Numbered from the stretch's first letter, positions 39,484-49,903 are shown. The stretch is DNA of 64,000 nucleotides from Vulcanimicrobiota bacterium (GCA_021107945.1 JAIORV010000157.1:78774-142773); one strand, 5' to 3'. The notes: generated by a model not told the origin, from the letters alone. Program-made: numbers and translations.

Positions 39484-42321
39484 TCATCCGTCATCCGGTT
39501 CCATCTCTATATCATGTTCCGTCGTCTGTCCTGCGACCACGGAAACTGACGCCGAATAATCCTGATATCCTGATTTTACGGCATGAATCGTTTGGTTACC
39601 CTCGTCAATTCCGTTGAGCTTGAAGCTCCCGTTTCCTCCGGTTTTAACCTCGGTGTCTCCGATGAATACAAGGACATCCTTTACAGCGTTCCCGGAAGTG
39701 TCGGTTACAACTCCTTCGACGGCTCCGTTTGTATGTTTCCTGGTCATTTGGATGTTTTTGGTTACTTCTTCTCCGGCATTTACATCAACGCGATCCGAGG
39801 AGTTAAAATAGCCTGTTTTTTTGGCGGTTATGGTTGATGTGCCCTCCTTGACACCTGTCAACTTGTAATTTCCGTCAGCGTCAGTGAATGTTTCAACCGA
39901 TCTTATCTTAACGCGGACATCTTCCAGAGGATCTCCTGAATCAGCATCGGTTACCATACCCGACACTGTCCCGGTTGTAGAAACCGGTGTCATGGAGAAG
40001 TCATAATCGGTTGTCTGCCCGGCCGCAATGGAGATATTTGCGGTATAGTATTCGTAACCACATTTTTTGGCGGAGAGAAGGCGGTTCCCGGCCTTTATAC
40101 CGGTCAGCGAGTAATTGCCCTGCTTGTCCGTTTTCGTGTCAGAGCTTCCGACCACGATATTCACACTTTCGATGAGATCGCCGGAAACAGAATCGGTCAC
40201 GGTTCCCTGCACATTACCCCTCGATATTTTGGGATCCATCTTGATATCCCTGATAACGGTTTCGCCTGCCTTCACATTCACGGTTCCCACATAGAACTTG
40301 TAGCCTGATTTATCTGCAAAAATGAATCTGGGACCGAAAACAGCCCCGGTCAGCTTATACCTACCGTCGGAGTCGGTTTTTGTCTCATTCAAACCGATTA
40401 AAACCGTAACATCCTCAAGGGTTGCGCCGGTCTGACTGTCGGTTACGACTCCTGTTACAGTTCCCTTTATGGTAAAAGGCTTCATTTTAATATCGTGTGA
40501 GACCGTCTCTCCAGCTTTAATATCCACATTTCCGGAATAAATGAAGTAGGCATGTTTTAACGCATAAATTTTATGGCTTCCCGCTTTAATGCCGCTTATA
40601 TCGTAATAACCGTGCCTGTCTGTCCTGGTGAATTGGAATCCCACAATGATCCAGGCTTTTTCTATCTCATCGCCGGTTTCTTCATCGGTTACAACGCCTT
40701 CAACCGCTCCGATGGTAGAGAGAGGTTTCATCACTATGTCATGGGATACCAATTCCCCGGCCTTCACATCCACGGTTCCTGAATAATTCTCATACCCGGA
40801 CAATTGGGCATGAATAGTTCGGGATCCGGCATTGACGCCCGTCAACTGGTAATGTCCGTCTTCATCGCTCTTTGTCTCCGCCGAGCCGATGGTTACCAGC
40901 ACATTGTCCAGAGCATATCCAAAATCGCTGTCGGTTACGATTCCCCGGACAGAGCCGGTGGCAGGATTCGGTGTAAGCTCAATGTTATGGGAGACAACCT
41001 GGTCGTTAATCACATCGACGGAGCCTGTGTAAAATTCATAGCCGGTTTTTTGTGCCACTATCGTTCTTTGCCCGGCCCCAACTCCGGTCAATTGATATAT
41101 GCCCTCGTGGTTTGTCCTTGTGTCGATTGAGCCTATATATACAAGAGCATTTTCAATCTTATGCCCGCTTGAAGCGTCGGTAACAATTCCTCTTACGGTT
41201 CCGATGTTTGATTTTTTTGTCATCTCGATATTGTTTTCCGTGACTTCTCCTGCGGAAATATTTATGGAGGAGGAATAGTTTTCATAGCCTGCTTTTTGTG
41301 CCGTAATTGTATATTCGCCGGAAGAGATTCCTGTGACAATATACTTGCCCTCACTGTCTGTATATGTCTCGAAGGATCCCACGGTAATAATTACATCTTC
41401 AAGGGCATGCATCGAGTCCTTGTCGATTACAAAGCCTGCTATCGCACCTTTTTCTGATAGTGGAGACATTGAGATATCATGAAAAACCGTCTCGTTTGCA
41501 CTTACTTCAACACTTGCAGAGTAATAGGAATACCCAGATCGAGCCGCCGTGACGGTCTGAGTGCCTGCCGGAATGCCTGTAAGCCTGTATAATCCGTTAT
41601 GATCCGAGAATGTACTGACGGACCCGATGACAACAGATACACCTGAAAGGAAAGCTCCACTATCGGCATCCGTTACTTTTCCCTTCACGGAACCTGTTGA
41701 TGATTGATGCTTCAGGTTGATTTCCAGGAATATAGCCTTTCCCGCCTTTACATCGAGGGTGTCGGTGTATTCCTCAAATCCCTGCTTGTCTGCTATTAAT
41801 GTATGATAGCCTGAAGAAACTCCGGTAATTAGAAAGGTTCCCCAGGAATCGCTATATGTAGTATGTGAATCGATGGAAACTTTTGCGTTTTCAATCGGAC
41901 TGCCGGTATCCTTATCTATAACCATACCAAGGATGGATCCCGATGGGACTGAAGCGGTCATCTCGATATCCTTGAAGTTGACCTGTCCCTCATCGACCTG
42001 TACACTGCTCGAATATTCCTGGTATCCTTCTTTTGTTGCGGCAATTGTCTGCGACCCCGTTGGGACGTTCGTCAACCTATATTGCCCCTCGCTGTCGGAA
42101 TCCCCCTGTATCTCTCCAATCCTGACAACGACGTTGGCTATATGCTCCCCGGTTTGACTGTTGAATATAAGTCCTGTCACAGTCGCCGTATTGCCGACTT
42201 CTCCGCCGCCTCCATCGCCTCCTGAAGTGCATCCTGTTTGGAATATGGAGAAGAACAGGAATATAATGATAAGTGTGAGGATCTTGTAATGGGAGGATTT
42301 CTTGCAAGGTAATGTCATCAT
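39484..42321 (-). CDS. Lipoprotein of 11 tandem carboxypeptidase-regulatory-like (CarboxypepD_reg) domains
   Basis: Lipobox FQTGCTSGG; 11 repeats of about 82 aa: GxVxGxVTDxxSGxxIExVxVxIGSxxTxTDxxGxYxLTGVxAGxxTIxAxKxGYExYxxxVxVxAGxxVxxDIxMxP. Confidence 0.92.
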   Translation of the reverse strand: MMTLPCKKSSHYKILTLIIIFLFFSIFQTGCTSGGDGGGGEVGNTATVTGLIFNSQTGEHIANVVVRIGEIQGDSDSEGQYRLTNVPTGSQTIAATKEGYQEYSSSVQVDEGQVNFKDIEMTASVPSGSILGMVIDKDTGSPIENAKVSIDSHTTYSDSWGTFLITGVSSGYHTLIADKQGFEEYTDTLDVKAGKAIFLEINLKHQSSTGSVKGKVTDADSGAFLSGVSVVIGSVSTFSDHNGLYRLTGIPAGTQTVTAARSGYSYYSASVEVSANETVFHDISMSPLSEKGAIAGFVIDKDSMHALEDVIITVGSFETYTDSEGKYIVTGISSGEYTITAQKAGYENYSSSINISAGEVTENNIEMTKKSNIGTVRGIVTDASSGHKIENALVYIGSIDTRTNHEGIYQLTGVGAGQRTIVAQKTGYEFYTGSVDVINDQVVSHNIELTPNPATGSVRGIVTDSDFGYALDNVLVTIGSAETKSDEDGHYQLTGVNAGSRTIHAQLSGYENYSGTVDVKAGELVSHDIVMKPLSTIGAVEGVVTDEETGDEIEKAWIIVGFQFTRTDRHGYYDISGIKAGSHKIYALKHAYFIYSGNVDIKAGETVSHDIKMKPFTIKGTVTGVVTDSQTGATLEDVTVLIGLNETKTDSDGRYKLTGAVFGPRFIFADKSGYKFYVGTVNVKAGETVIRDIKMDPKISRGNVQGTVTDSVSGDLIESVNIVVGSSDTKTDKQGNYSLTGIKAGNRLLSAKKCGYEYYTANISIAAGQTTDYDFSMTPVSTTGTVSGMVTDADSGDPLEDVRVKIRSVETFTDADGNYKLTGVKEGTSTITAKKTGYFNSSDRVDVNAGEEVTKNIQMTRKHTNGAVEGVVTDTSGNAVKDVLVFIGDTEVKTGGNGSFKLNGIDEGNQTIHAVKSGYQDYSASVSVVAGQTTEHDIEMEPDDG

Positions 42322-42503
42322 TTTTTCTCTCCTTTTATAATGCGTCTATCATAATAATTATAGTTTAAAGGAGGATTGTTTGCCACTGTTCAGACCGCCC
42401 CGCTATTTGGGTAGAGGCTGGTCTCCCGACCAGCCTGGGAACGGCATGAAATCGAGCTCGGAGAGTTCTTCGTCCATGCCAATCCGACACCACTCAAAAT
42501 GCC

Positions 42504-43223
42504 CTACGGACCTCTTGTAATAGTATTATTACTTCCAAGATTAATGATTTCAGGGGTTTTTGGGTTCCGTTTTCGCGACCATGATACACGGTTTTTATTT
42601 CCATTGACTATGATGGATTCGATCGTCGAATTTACCTTGATGGTATTACTGTTACCGTTGACCGTCAGCATCTTGCAGACGCCCAGCAATGCAAGATTAT
42701 TTGAGTTGCTGTTGACTATAAAGTCGTTATTGGAACACTTATATTTGGCAGTAACATTATTCTCGTTAATTATCAGGCTTTCCCCCGAAGAGATAACCTT
42801 TGCCCCGCCGGGAGATTCTGTGACCTTTGTCGGCTGTGTAGTTCCGTCTTTTTTGATGGCAACATTCATAATGGCGGCAGTACCCGAGCTTTTCATGGTG
42901 ATTGTGATCTTCAAGCTGCCCTTGGTGGCATATATAGTGCTCACTTTTGCCGTTCCTGATGTGACCCCGTCAGTCTTATCAAATTTCCAGCCTCGCTTCT
43001 TGAGTCTTGAGCGAACCGCCTCTATGACTTTGGAGGGCTTGGTGCTGACATTATAGTTTCGCACGGATTTATTACTCTTATTGACATAAGAAATAAGTGA
43101 AATGTCTGAAAGTTTGTCTATCCATTTGATTTCCGATTCAAGAGATGAAGCTGCAAGGGCAAGAAAACCCATGCCAAGGATTATCCCAAGAACTAATGAA
43201 AAAATTAAAATACTCTTCTTCAT
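42504..43223 (-). CDS. Secreted DUF3060-like protein
   Basis: Signal peptide MKKSILIFSLVLGIILGMGFLALAA; repetitive SLIINENNVTAKYKCSNNDFIVNSNSNNLALLGVCKMLTVNGNSNTIKVNSTIESIIVNGNKN. Confidence 0.7.
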   Translation of the reverse strand: MKKSILIFSLVLGIILGMGFLALAASSLESEIKWIDKLSDISLISYVNKSNKSVRNYNVSTKPSKVIEAVRSRLKKRGWKFDKTDGVTSGTAKVSTIYATKGSLKITITMKSSGTAAIMNVAIKKDGTTQPTKVTESPGGAKVISSGESLIINENNVTAKYKCSNNDFIVNSNSNNLALLGVCKMLTVNGNSNTIKVNSTIESIIVNGNKNRVSWSRKRNPKTPEIINLGSNNTITRGP

Positions 43224-43327
43224 AAAAAACGCCTCCCCCACCGCCTCCTTCCACCGGCTGTTACAGGTTAGCCGGTGGCTGCGGCGTTACGTCGCTATGG
43301 AAACAGACTTGTTAAATTGTAACCCGA

Positions 43328-45691
43328 TTACTTTGTTTTTTCATTCTCCTTGCTCTCGGGCTTTTTCTCTTCAGTCTTTTTGGTTTCCGGTTGGGTTGTG
43401 GGCTTCGTCTCCGGTTGAGTTGCGGGCTTCGCCTCTGTTTTTACTCCCTCGTCGAGTACTTTCCATTCGAACATTCTCAGGATAATGTAATCACCCATGT
43501 ATGAAGGCACGAATTTGAGTCTGACCTTTCCTTCCACTTCTGCAGTTGTTATCTTGTAATATCCTGTTATGGGAATTCGTTTTACGATTACTCCGGCATG
43601 GTTGTAAAATCTCAAGTTAAAGAACTGTCCGTCCTTTTTAACCATGAGTTTTAATGTTTTTGAGACGGGCATTTTGGATTCATCCGGTGTAATCTCCACA
43701 TCGGCGGGTCTTATCACCAGGAATTTTGCAGTTTTGAGCTTGTCCAGGTCCATCATCTCTTTTACCCGGTCCGGTCCAAGTGAGAACCTGACCTCAACCG
43801 GCGGTCTCCAAAAAATCGTTTTCATATCATCGTCAGCGCCGTCAACCCAAGCGACTCCGAGATCTTTCTCTTCGACCACATGGGGAAACTCGATTCTTCT
43901 AGAATGTACATCACTCATTGTATATATAGGCATAGTAACATCGAAGGGAACCCATCCCCATTTATTAATATACGCCTCGCCCCATATATAGGGTCCGTTT
44001 TTGAATATTAACCTTGCGGGGATTCCCACAGATCTGAGCATTGTAACGGCGACGCGGTTCTTTGAATAGCATACGCCCATTTTATCGTCAATTATTTGTT
44101 TCGGTGTACGGATTATTATTTCCCTGGGATCGGTCGAAGTTTCGCCATTGGAGATAGCGTTCTCACGTCTGGAATAGTCAAAGGGCATGGTGGTAAAGAA
44201 CTTGGAAAACAGTATGTCTTCCGCTGTTTTCACCATATCTCCCTCGGAAGATCTTTTAACAAAAGCTTTTGCCATTTTCTTTATTTCCGGGTTGTCGCTG
44301 GGGAAGAATTTACCGGGCATGAGATACACCTGTACTTCTCTTGGAAATTTATTGGGGAATGGATAGAGTTTGTCCCTGTCAACGGCGTAATGTCGGGTGA
44401 TTTTGCCCTCGGTGGAGCAAACCTGTAAAAACTCTCGCTTTGTTGATTTGTCGGTGATAGTCAACCAGCGGTTGTCGAAAATATTCCAGTCTATCGTTAC
44501 CTTGGGATCCATCTCCATGAATCCCTCGCCGGCAAAATATGCCGCATACGCCCAGGTAACATACCCGTACCTGTTCATTGCAAGGGCGAACATTGTTGTA
44601 ATATCCTTACCATCCGCGCCCTCGCTTTCCCATCGGAAAGCTTGCTTGTTTACGGCCTGAACAACTTCCGGCACAATTTCCTTTGGGTTTAGTATCATAT
44701 ATGATACTCCCCTTGTTGTGGCGACCCACATATTGCCGGTTTTGTCTTCCGCCATTGATGTAACCTGGTTGTCGAGAATGTTGGAATTTTTTCTGTTAAA
44801 TATCCAGACTTTCTCGCGTTTGGGATCGAATTTTACAAGGCCGCCTCCGAGAGTAGCCACCCAGAGATTTCCCTTGCCGTCAACGAGGAGTGATGTTGTA
44901 TGATCAACTGGAAGCTTGCTGTTTTTGGAGTCTATAGTATTCCAGCTTATTCCGTCGAAAACGGAGAGTCCCCGGTTGGTAGCGGCGATTATATGTCCCT
45001 CGGAACCTTCAGCTACTTCATATACCCGATTTGAAGGAAGCGTTGAATTCTCGGTGTTATATGGGACCCAAATCGTATCTTCCTTGTATGTTACTCCCTC
45101 AAACGCGCTGACCCAGAGGCGCCCCTTCTTGTCAATAATAACCGAGGTAACCTTGTCCATGGGACATTTCACCCGTTCGATTTTGGTATCTTCTGCGATT
45201 ATCCGGTAAAGTCCGCCTCCGTGAGTTCCTATCCAGCGGTTATTATCTTTGTCTATATAGACAATATTTATATCGTTTGTTTTCAATTCGCTGTTTGACT
45301 TGTTGAATGTCTCCCATTTTCCCGTTTTTCCGTCCCAGCGCGACAACCCATTGCTTGTTGCGATCCATACACAATCATGCTTGACATCTATAGTTATGTC
45401 ATTAACAGGATTCGCCGCCAGGCCGTCTTCTTTATAAAAAGTGAGTACTTTCCTGTTCCTGGTGATTATTGATAACCCGCCCACGCCTTCGACATCAATA
45501 GAGGAATTGCCGATCCATGCCCAACCCCCGGGATCTACGGTCACGGTAACGGGTGTTCCTTTTGCCAGGCCGTCCTCGTATATAAAATTAATAATATCCG
45601 GATTTGTCTGTGCTCCGACACCTGTAGTCAGGATGAGAATAAAAAGCCCTATGACGGCAAGCAGAACAATTTTTTGGTTTCCAGGTTTCAT
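43328..45691 (-). CDS. Secreted two-component-regulator-type propeller + transglutaminase-like fold protein
   Basis: Propeller repeats (DVKHDCVWIATSNGLSRWDG, DKDNNRWIGTHGGGLYRI, DGKGNLWVATLGGGLVKFD, DKTGNMWVATTRGVSYM); C-terminal MGVCYSKNRVAVTMLRSVGIPARLIFKNGPYIWGEAYINKWGWVPFDVT. Confidence 0.85.
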   Translation of the reverse strand: MKPGNQKIVLLAVIGLFILILTTGVGAQTNPDIINFIYEDGLAKGTPVTVTVDPGGWAWIGNSSIDVEGVGGLSIITRNRKVLTFYKEDGLAANPVNDITIDVKHDCVWIATSNGLSRWDGKTGKWETFNKSNSELKTNDINIVYIDKDNNRWIGTHGGGLYRIIAEDTKIERVKCPMDKVTSVIIDKKGRLWVSAFEGVTYKEDTIWVPYNTENSTLPSNRVYEVAEGSEGHIIAATNRGLSVFDGISWNTIDSKNSKLPVDHTTSLLVDGKGNLWVATLGGGLVKFDPKREKVWIFNRKNSNILDNQVTSMAEDKTGNMWVATTRGVSYMILNPKEIVPEVVQAVNKQAFRWESEGADGKDITTMFALAMNRYGYVTWAYAAYFAGEGFMEMDPKVTIDWNIFDNRWLTITDKSTKREFLQVCSTEGKITRHYAVDRDKLYPFPNKFPREVQVYLMPGKFFPSDNPEIKKMAKAFVKRSSEGDMVKTAEDILFSKFFTTMPFDYSRRENAISNGETSTDPREIIIRTPKQIIDDKMGVCYSKNRVAVTMLRSVGIPARLIFKNGPYIWGEAYINKWGWVPFDVTMPIYTMSDVHSRRIEFPHVVEEKDLGVAWVDGADDDMKTIFWRPPVEVRFSLGPDRVKEMMDLDKLKTAKFLVIRPADVEITPDESKMPVSKTLKLMVKKDGQFFNLRFYNHAGVIVKRIPITGYYKITTAEVEGKVRLKFVPSYMGDYIILRMFEWKVLDEGVKTEAKPATQPETKPTTQPETKKTEEKKPESKENEKTK

Positions 45692-46035
45692 GTATAATAC
45701 CCCTTTCATGCTGGATTCGGAATGTAAGAAACGGAATCGGGAAAAGAAAAATTATAAGTGGAAATTGTATGGTAAAACACCCTTATCCTTACCCCTGTCC
45801 GCAATTCTCCTGATCCTTCTTTTTCCAAATATATCAAGTTATATTTCGAAGAACATATCCATTCTTCCTTTATGTAAGAAGATATATAATAAGAATTTTT
45901 TGTGTAAAATAGGATGGTGGATGTGTTTTATTCACCGCAAAGATCGCAAAGACCACAAAGAAGAAATTCCTGTTTTCTTCATTTCCCTGGCGGTAAAATT
46001 CTGTATATTCCTTCGGTAGCGTCCAAAGAACTTAT

Positions 46036-46457
46036 TTCTTAGATTTCGCACGCCTGACATCTTTTAATTAAATCACTCAATTTGTCAAAAAAGCGATTGA
46101 ATTACTATCTTTAATTGCCTTATAATCTTATGTCATAATATTTATATACTTTTCGAGTTTTTAAGACAACACCCGATTTCAATCGGGTGGTTAGAAGCCT
46201 ATAAAACCTACCTCCCACGGTGGGGGTGGCGTCTCGCCACCCGTTTAACTTTTCAACGGTTTCCTTATGAGATAAACCACTGAAGTGGTTGGGACGCTGT
46301 AGCGGTGGGGTTTACGCTCAATTCACCACAATAAATTGTGGTGTTGTCTTAAAGACCTTAAAACACCTGTTATTATCTTAATGCACCTGTTATCACCTTA
46401 AGGTATTTGAAAATAATTCTATTGCTTCTTAACAAATTCGCATGTGCCTAATGTGAG
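46036..46457. repeat. Composite intergenic element, copy A
   Basis: TTCTTAGATTTCGCAC... to ...GTGCCTAATGTGAG outer imperfect TIR; contains poly-hairpin inner element 46160-46353. About 420 bp similar to 58106-58515. Confidence 0.8.
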
Positions 46458-46469
46458 TATTTAATATAG

Positions 46470-46761
46470 CAGGACTTACGCAATTGTCATTCTGAGTGGA
46501 TCACAAAAGACTTACTTTACTCCAATGACTTTCTCAAAGACTGAATTTTCTTGATCTACGGAGATTTACATAGCGAAGAATCTATTTAATAATTGCCTGT
46601 AGAAGATCATTTATCGTGGGTAGAGATCCTTCGCTGTGGAAGACATCGAAGGCAAGTAAAATCCGTTCTTGCCAAGGTTGATCGCAACAAAGTAAATTGA
46701 TCGTATTCCACTCAGGATGACAGTTTCATGCATTTCTTAAATGGAAATGCGTAAGTCCTAA
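46470..46761. mobile_element. MITE-like element with AGGACTTACGCA termini
   Basis: AGGACTTACGCAATTGTCATTCTGAGTGGA at the left; TCCACTCAGGATGACA...AAATGCGTAAGTCCT at the right (inverted); internal GCGAAGAATCT...AGATCCTTCGC. Confidence 0.75.
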
Positions 46762-46768
46762 TATAATT

Positions 46769-46806
46769 TATCGGGGAAGAAACTTTAAAAAATCTCTTCC
46801 CCGATA
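46769..46806 (-). terminator. Hairpin downstream of the paralog gene array
   Basis: TATCGGGGAAGA...TCTTCCCCGATA, about 12 bp stem; weak U-tract. Confidence 0.4.
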
Positions 46807-46862
46807 AATATCTTCAGAAAATTTTAAACCTGCAGTTCTATTACTCCTTAATTCTTAAACAT

Positions 46863-47591
46863 TTAGTCTCTTTCCTTTACCGTTGAGGGAATTTCCTTCC
46901 ACCTTGTAATTTTCAATCTCAGGTTGGGCGGTGTCATTTTTTTGTTTCTGTAATCTGGATTGGTTGTCAGCATTGCGCCTCTTTCAATTTTGATTAATTT
47001 GGGCGTCTGGGAAGGATCCGTAGGATCTTTTCTCTGAGAAATTATTCCACCGATAACCCTGATAGGACCCAGCGCCTGGACATTCCCGTTCGAGTATATT
47101 ACTCCCTGGAAATAGGCGTAACCGGGGATGTAAAGCTTCAAATCCTTGTCGCTGGGATTGTTAAAGAACATATCCATAAAGTCATCAGTGCTCATGCCCT
47201 GGGCTGTTTCGGTTGTATTAATCTCCTGCGGATCGGGAAGGGGAGGGAGAGCAACTGGTGGAGGTGCCTGTGCCGGCTCTAATATTGGTGCTGCTTCTGG
47301 TACTGGTGCTGGTGCAGGTGCTGGTGCAGGAGCAGGTGCAGGAGCAGGTGCTGGAGCAGGTGCAGGTGCAGGTGCAGGTGCAGGTGCAGGAGCAGGTGCA
47401 GGTGCAGGTGCAGGAGCAGGCGCCGGAGCTGGCGCTGGTGCAGGTGCTGGTGCTGGTGCAGGAGCTGGCGCTGGTGCAGGTGCTGGTGCAGGAGCCGACT
47501 CCTGTGGATCGCCTTCATAGCATCCCATGAACATTATGGTGAAAACCAGAATCATGAGAATAGCGATTACTCTAAAAACCTTGTTTTTCAT
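46863..47591 (-). CDS. Paralog array member 1: lipoprotein with (PA)n linker and conserved C-terminal domain
   Basis: Lipobox MFMGCYEGD; long PAPAPAPA run; [69 protein letters not shown]...VKERD. Confidence 0.85.
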   Translation of the reverse strand: MKNKVFRVIAILMILVFTIMFMGCYEGDPQESAPAPAPAPAPAPAPAPAPAPAPAPAPAPAPAPAPAPAPAPAPAPAPAPAPAPAPAPAPAPAPAPVPEAAPILEPAQAPPPVALPPLPDPQEINTTETAQGMSTDDFMDMFFNNPSDKDLKLYIPGYAYFQGVIYSNGNVQALGPIRVIGGIISQRKDPTDPSQTPKLIKIERGAMLTTNPDYRNKKMTPPNLRLKITRWKEIPSTVKERD

Positions 47592-47730
47592 TTTTTACCT
47601 TCCAATTTTGTTAATTACACAATTGCTTTATGGTTGCAACTCCAGGCAGAGAAGCAAGAAAGGTAATCACTATCATCTATAAAATTGATATATCATCCTC
47701 GTGTGTGCCTGAAAATAAATTATAGTTATA

Positions 47731-48753
47731 TCAATTTCTTTCCTTTACTGTTGTGGGTACTTCCCTCCATTTTGTAATTTTCAGTCTCACGTTGGGCGGT
47801 GTTAATTTTTTGCTCAGGTAGTCAGGGTTAGTTGTAAGCATTGCGCCTTTTTCCATCTTGATTGACTTGGGTGTCTCGGAAAGATTCGCAGGATCCTTCC
47901 TCTGGCATATTATTCCACCTATAATCCTGATGGGACCAAGTGCCTGGACATTTCCGTTCGAGTAGATTATTCCCTGGAAATAGGCGTAACCGGGGATGTA
48001 AAGATCCAGATCCTTGTCGCCGGGATCGTCAAAGAAAATATCCATAAAATCATCAGTGCTTATGCCCTGGGATGTTTCGGTTGTAGTGATCTCCTGAGGA
48101 TCGGGAATAGGCGGGACAGGAGGCGGGGTAGGTGAAGACGTGGGTGAAGGCGAGGGTGAAGGTGAGGGCGGAGGTGGTGATGAAGGTGAAGGCGATGGGG
48201 ATGGTGGTGCCGATGGTGAAGGCGATGGCGAAGGCGATGGCGATGGCGAAGGAGAAGGCGATGGCGATGGCGATGGCGAAGGAGAAGGCGATGGCGATGG
48301 GGATGGGGATGGAGAAGGGGATGGAGAAGGGGATGGAGAAGGGGATGGAGAAGGGGAGGGAGAAGGTGAGGGTGAAGGCGACGGAGAAGGATCCGGGGTG
48401 GGACCGTCATAAGCCCAGACCTCACTTCCATAGAGATCTTCCCAAACCCAGCTATTGAGATCAAGAACAAAAATACTCTGGTACCATACTTCTATTTCTA
48501 CCCATCCGAGAAACGGTACATAATAATATTCATATACAATTTCATATATCTCAAAATATCCAATCATTGAAGAATAGTCAAGAAATCCATAATAAGCCCA
48601 GTATTCATATCCCAAATAATTCTCCATAAAATCGTCAGCAGCGTTTTCAGCAGTATCATATATTTCATCAGCGAAACATGGCGAGATGGTAAGCGCAAGG
48701 AACCCTAATATCACTGCGATTATTACCAGGTTTTTGTGTTTATTCAACATAAT
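47731..48753 (-). CDS. Paralog array member 2: secreted protein with (PS)n linker and conserved C-terminal domain
   Basis: Signal peptide (start M 48750-48753 region or 48792); SPSPSPSPS linker; same C-terminal domain ending VKERN. Confidence 0.85.
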   Translation of the reverse strand: MMLNKHKNLVIIAVILGFLALTISPCFADEIYDTAENAADDFMENYLGYEYWAYYGFLDYSSMIGYFEIYEIVYEYYYVPFLGWVEIEVWYQSIFVLDLNSWVWEDLYGSEVWAYDGPTPDPSPSPSPSPSPSPSPSPSPSPSPSPSPSPSPSPSPSPSPSPSPSPSPSPSPSPSPSPSPSAPPSPSPSPSSPPPPSPSPSPSPTSSPTPPPVPPIPDPQEITTTETSQGISTDDFMDIFFDDPGDKDLDLYIPGYAYFQGIIYSNGNVQALGPIRIIGGIICQRKDPANLSETPKSIKMEKGAMLTTNPDYLSKKLTPPNVRLKITKWREVPTTVKERN

Positions 48754-48885
48754 GATCTTCTCCTCTTGAGAATTTCCTATTTTTTTTACCATTGCACCAG
48801 GATGTCGAAAAACCTTAAAATCCGGTTCATATTTCGACAGCCTCCTGCTTGCACCAAATATATAAAACCGATGAATCCTGGTTTA

Positions 48886-49815
48886 TCAGTCTCTTTCCTT
48901 TACCGCTGTGGGAATTTCCCTCCATTTTGTAATTTTCAACCTCACGTTGGGCGGTGTTAATTTTTTACTAAGGTAGTCCGGGTTAGTTGTCAGCATTGCG
49001 CCTTTTTTCATTGTAATTGACTTGGGTGTCTCGGAAAGATCCGCAGGATCCTTCCTCTGGCAAATTATTCCACCTATAATCCTGACAGGCCCCATTGCCT
49101 GGACATTTCCGTTCGAGTAGATTATTCCCTGGAAATAGGCGTAACCAGGGATGTAAAGGTCCAGATCCTTATCGCCCGGGTTATCGAAAAAAATATTCAT
49201 ATAACTGATAGTGCTTATGCCCTCGGCAGTCGCGGTTGTAGTGATCTCCTGTGGATTGGGAAGGGGAGGGAGAGGATTTGGGGGAGGAGGAGACGGTGAA
49301 GGCGAAGGGGACGGGGCGGGAGACGGTGATGGTGAAGGAGACGGAGGCGAAGGCGGAGACGGTGAAGGTGTTGGTGAGGGTGGAGACGGAAGTGATGGAG
49401 AAGGTGACGGAGATGGCGATGGCGATGGGGATGGTGACGGGGTGGGAGATGGTGGATCGGGTGTGGGACCGTCGTAGGCAAATAGCTGGTTACCATCCAA
49501 ATCTTCCCATACCCAACTGTTCATGTCAAGGACATACCAAGTAGTGGGGTTCCAATAATAATTAACCGGTAAAGTCCATGTCATTGTATCAAAATCGAAT
49601 TGGTCAAAATCTCCTTCCTCGAAATACCCGGCACCTAGAAAATCGTAGCAAGCATCTATAGCTGTCATCAATACTTGTTGCTGATAGTCGTTTAAGGTAT
49701 CATAGAAATCTTGCCAGATTCCTGCCTGGCAAGGTGAAGATATAAGCATAATGAAAGCCAGAAACACTACCATAATCAAAAGGTTCCTGTAATTTCTTAA
49801 CATAATAATCTCCAC
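48886..49815 (-). CDS. Paralog array member 3: secreted protein with PS/PPSP linker and conserved C-terminal domain
   Basis: [36 protein letters not shown] linker, same C-terminal domain ending VKERD. Confidence 0.85.
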   Translation of the reverse strand: MEIIMLRNYRNLLIMVVFLAFIMLISSPCQAGIWQDFYDTLNDYQQQVLMTAIDACYDFLGAGYFEEGDFDQFDFDTMTWTLPVNYYWNPTTWYVLDMNSWVWEDLDGNQLFAYDGPTPDPPSPTPSPSPSPSPSPSPSPSLPSPPSPTPSPSPPSPPSPSPSPSPAPSPSPSPSPPPPNPLPPLPNPQEITTTATAEGISTISYMNIFFDNPGDKDLDLYIPGYAYFQGIIYSNGNVQAMGPVRIIGGIICQRKDPADLSETPKSITMKKGAMLTTNPDYLSKKLTPPNVRLKITKWREIPTAVKERD

Positions 49816-49903
49816 CTCTGTAAAATTTCTTAATCACTATAACAAAAAACTAAGGACGCAAAGACTATATAAAAAACTTATAAAATCAATAAACTCCGGT
49901 TTA

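Noticed and set aside
47146-47520. (GA)n-rich ORF 124 aa and sibling ORFs opposite the PA linker
   Set aside because: Antisense/alternate-frame translation of a 6 bp repeat in the true lipoprotein CDS.
48060-48470. His/Leu/Arg-rich and Gly-Asp/Glu-rich ORFs over the PS linker
   Set aside because: Alternate-frame readings of the SPSPSP coding repeat; not independent genes.
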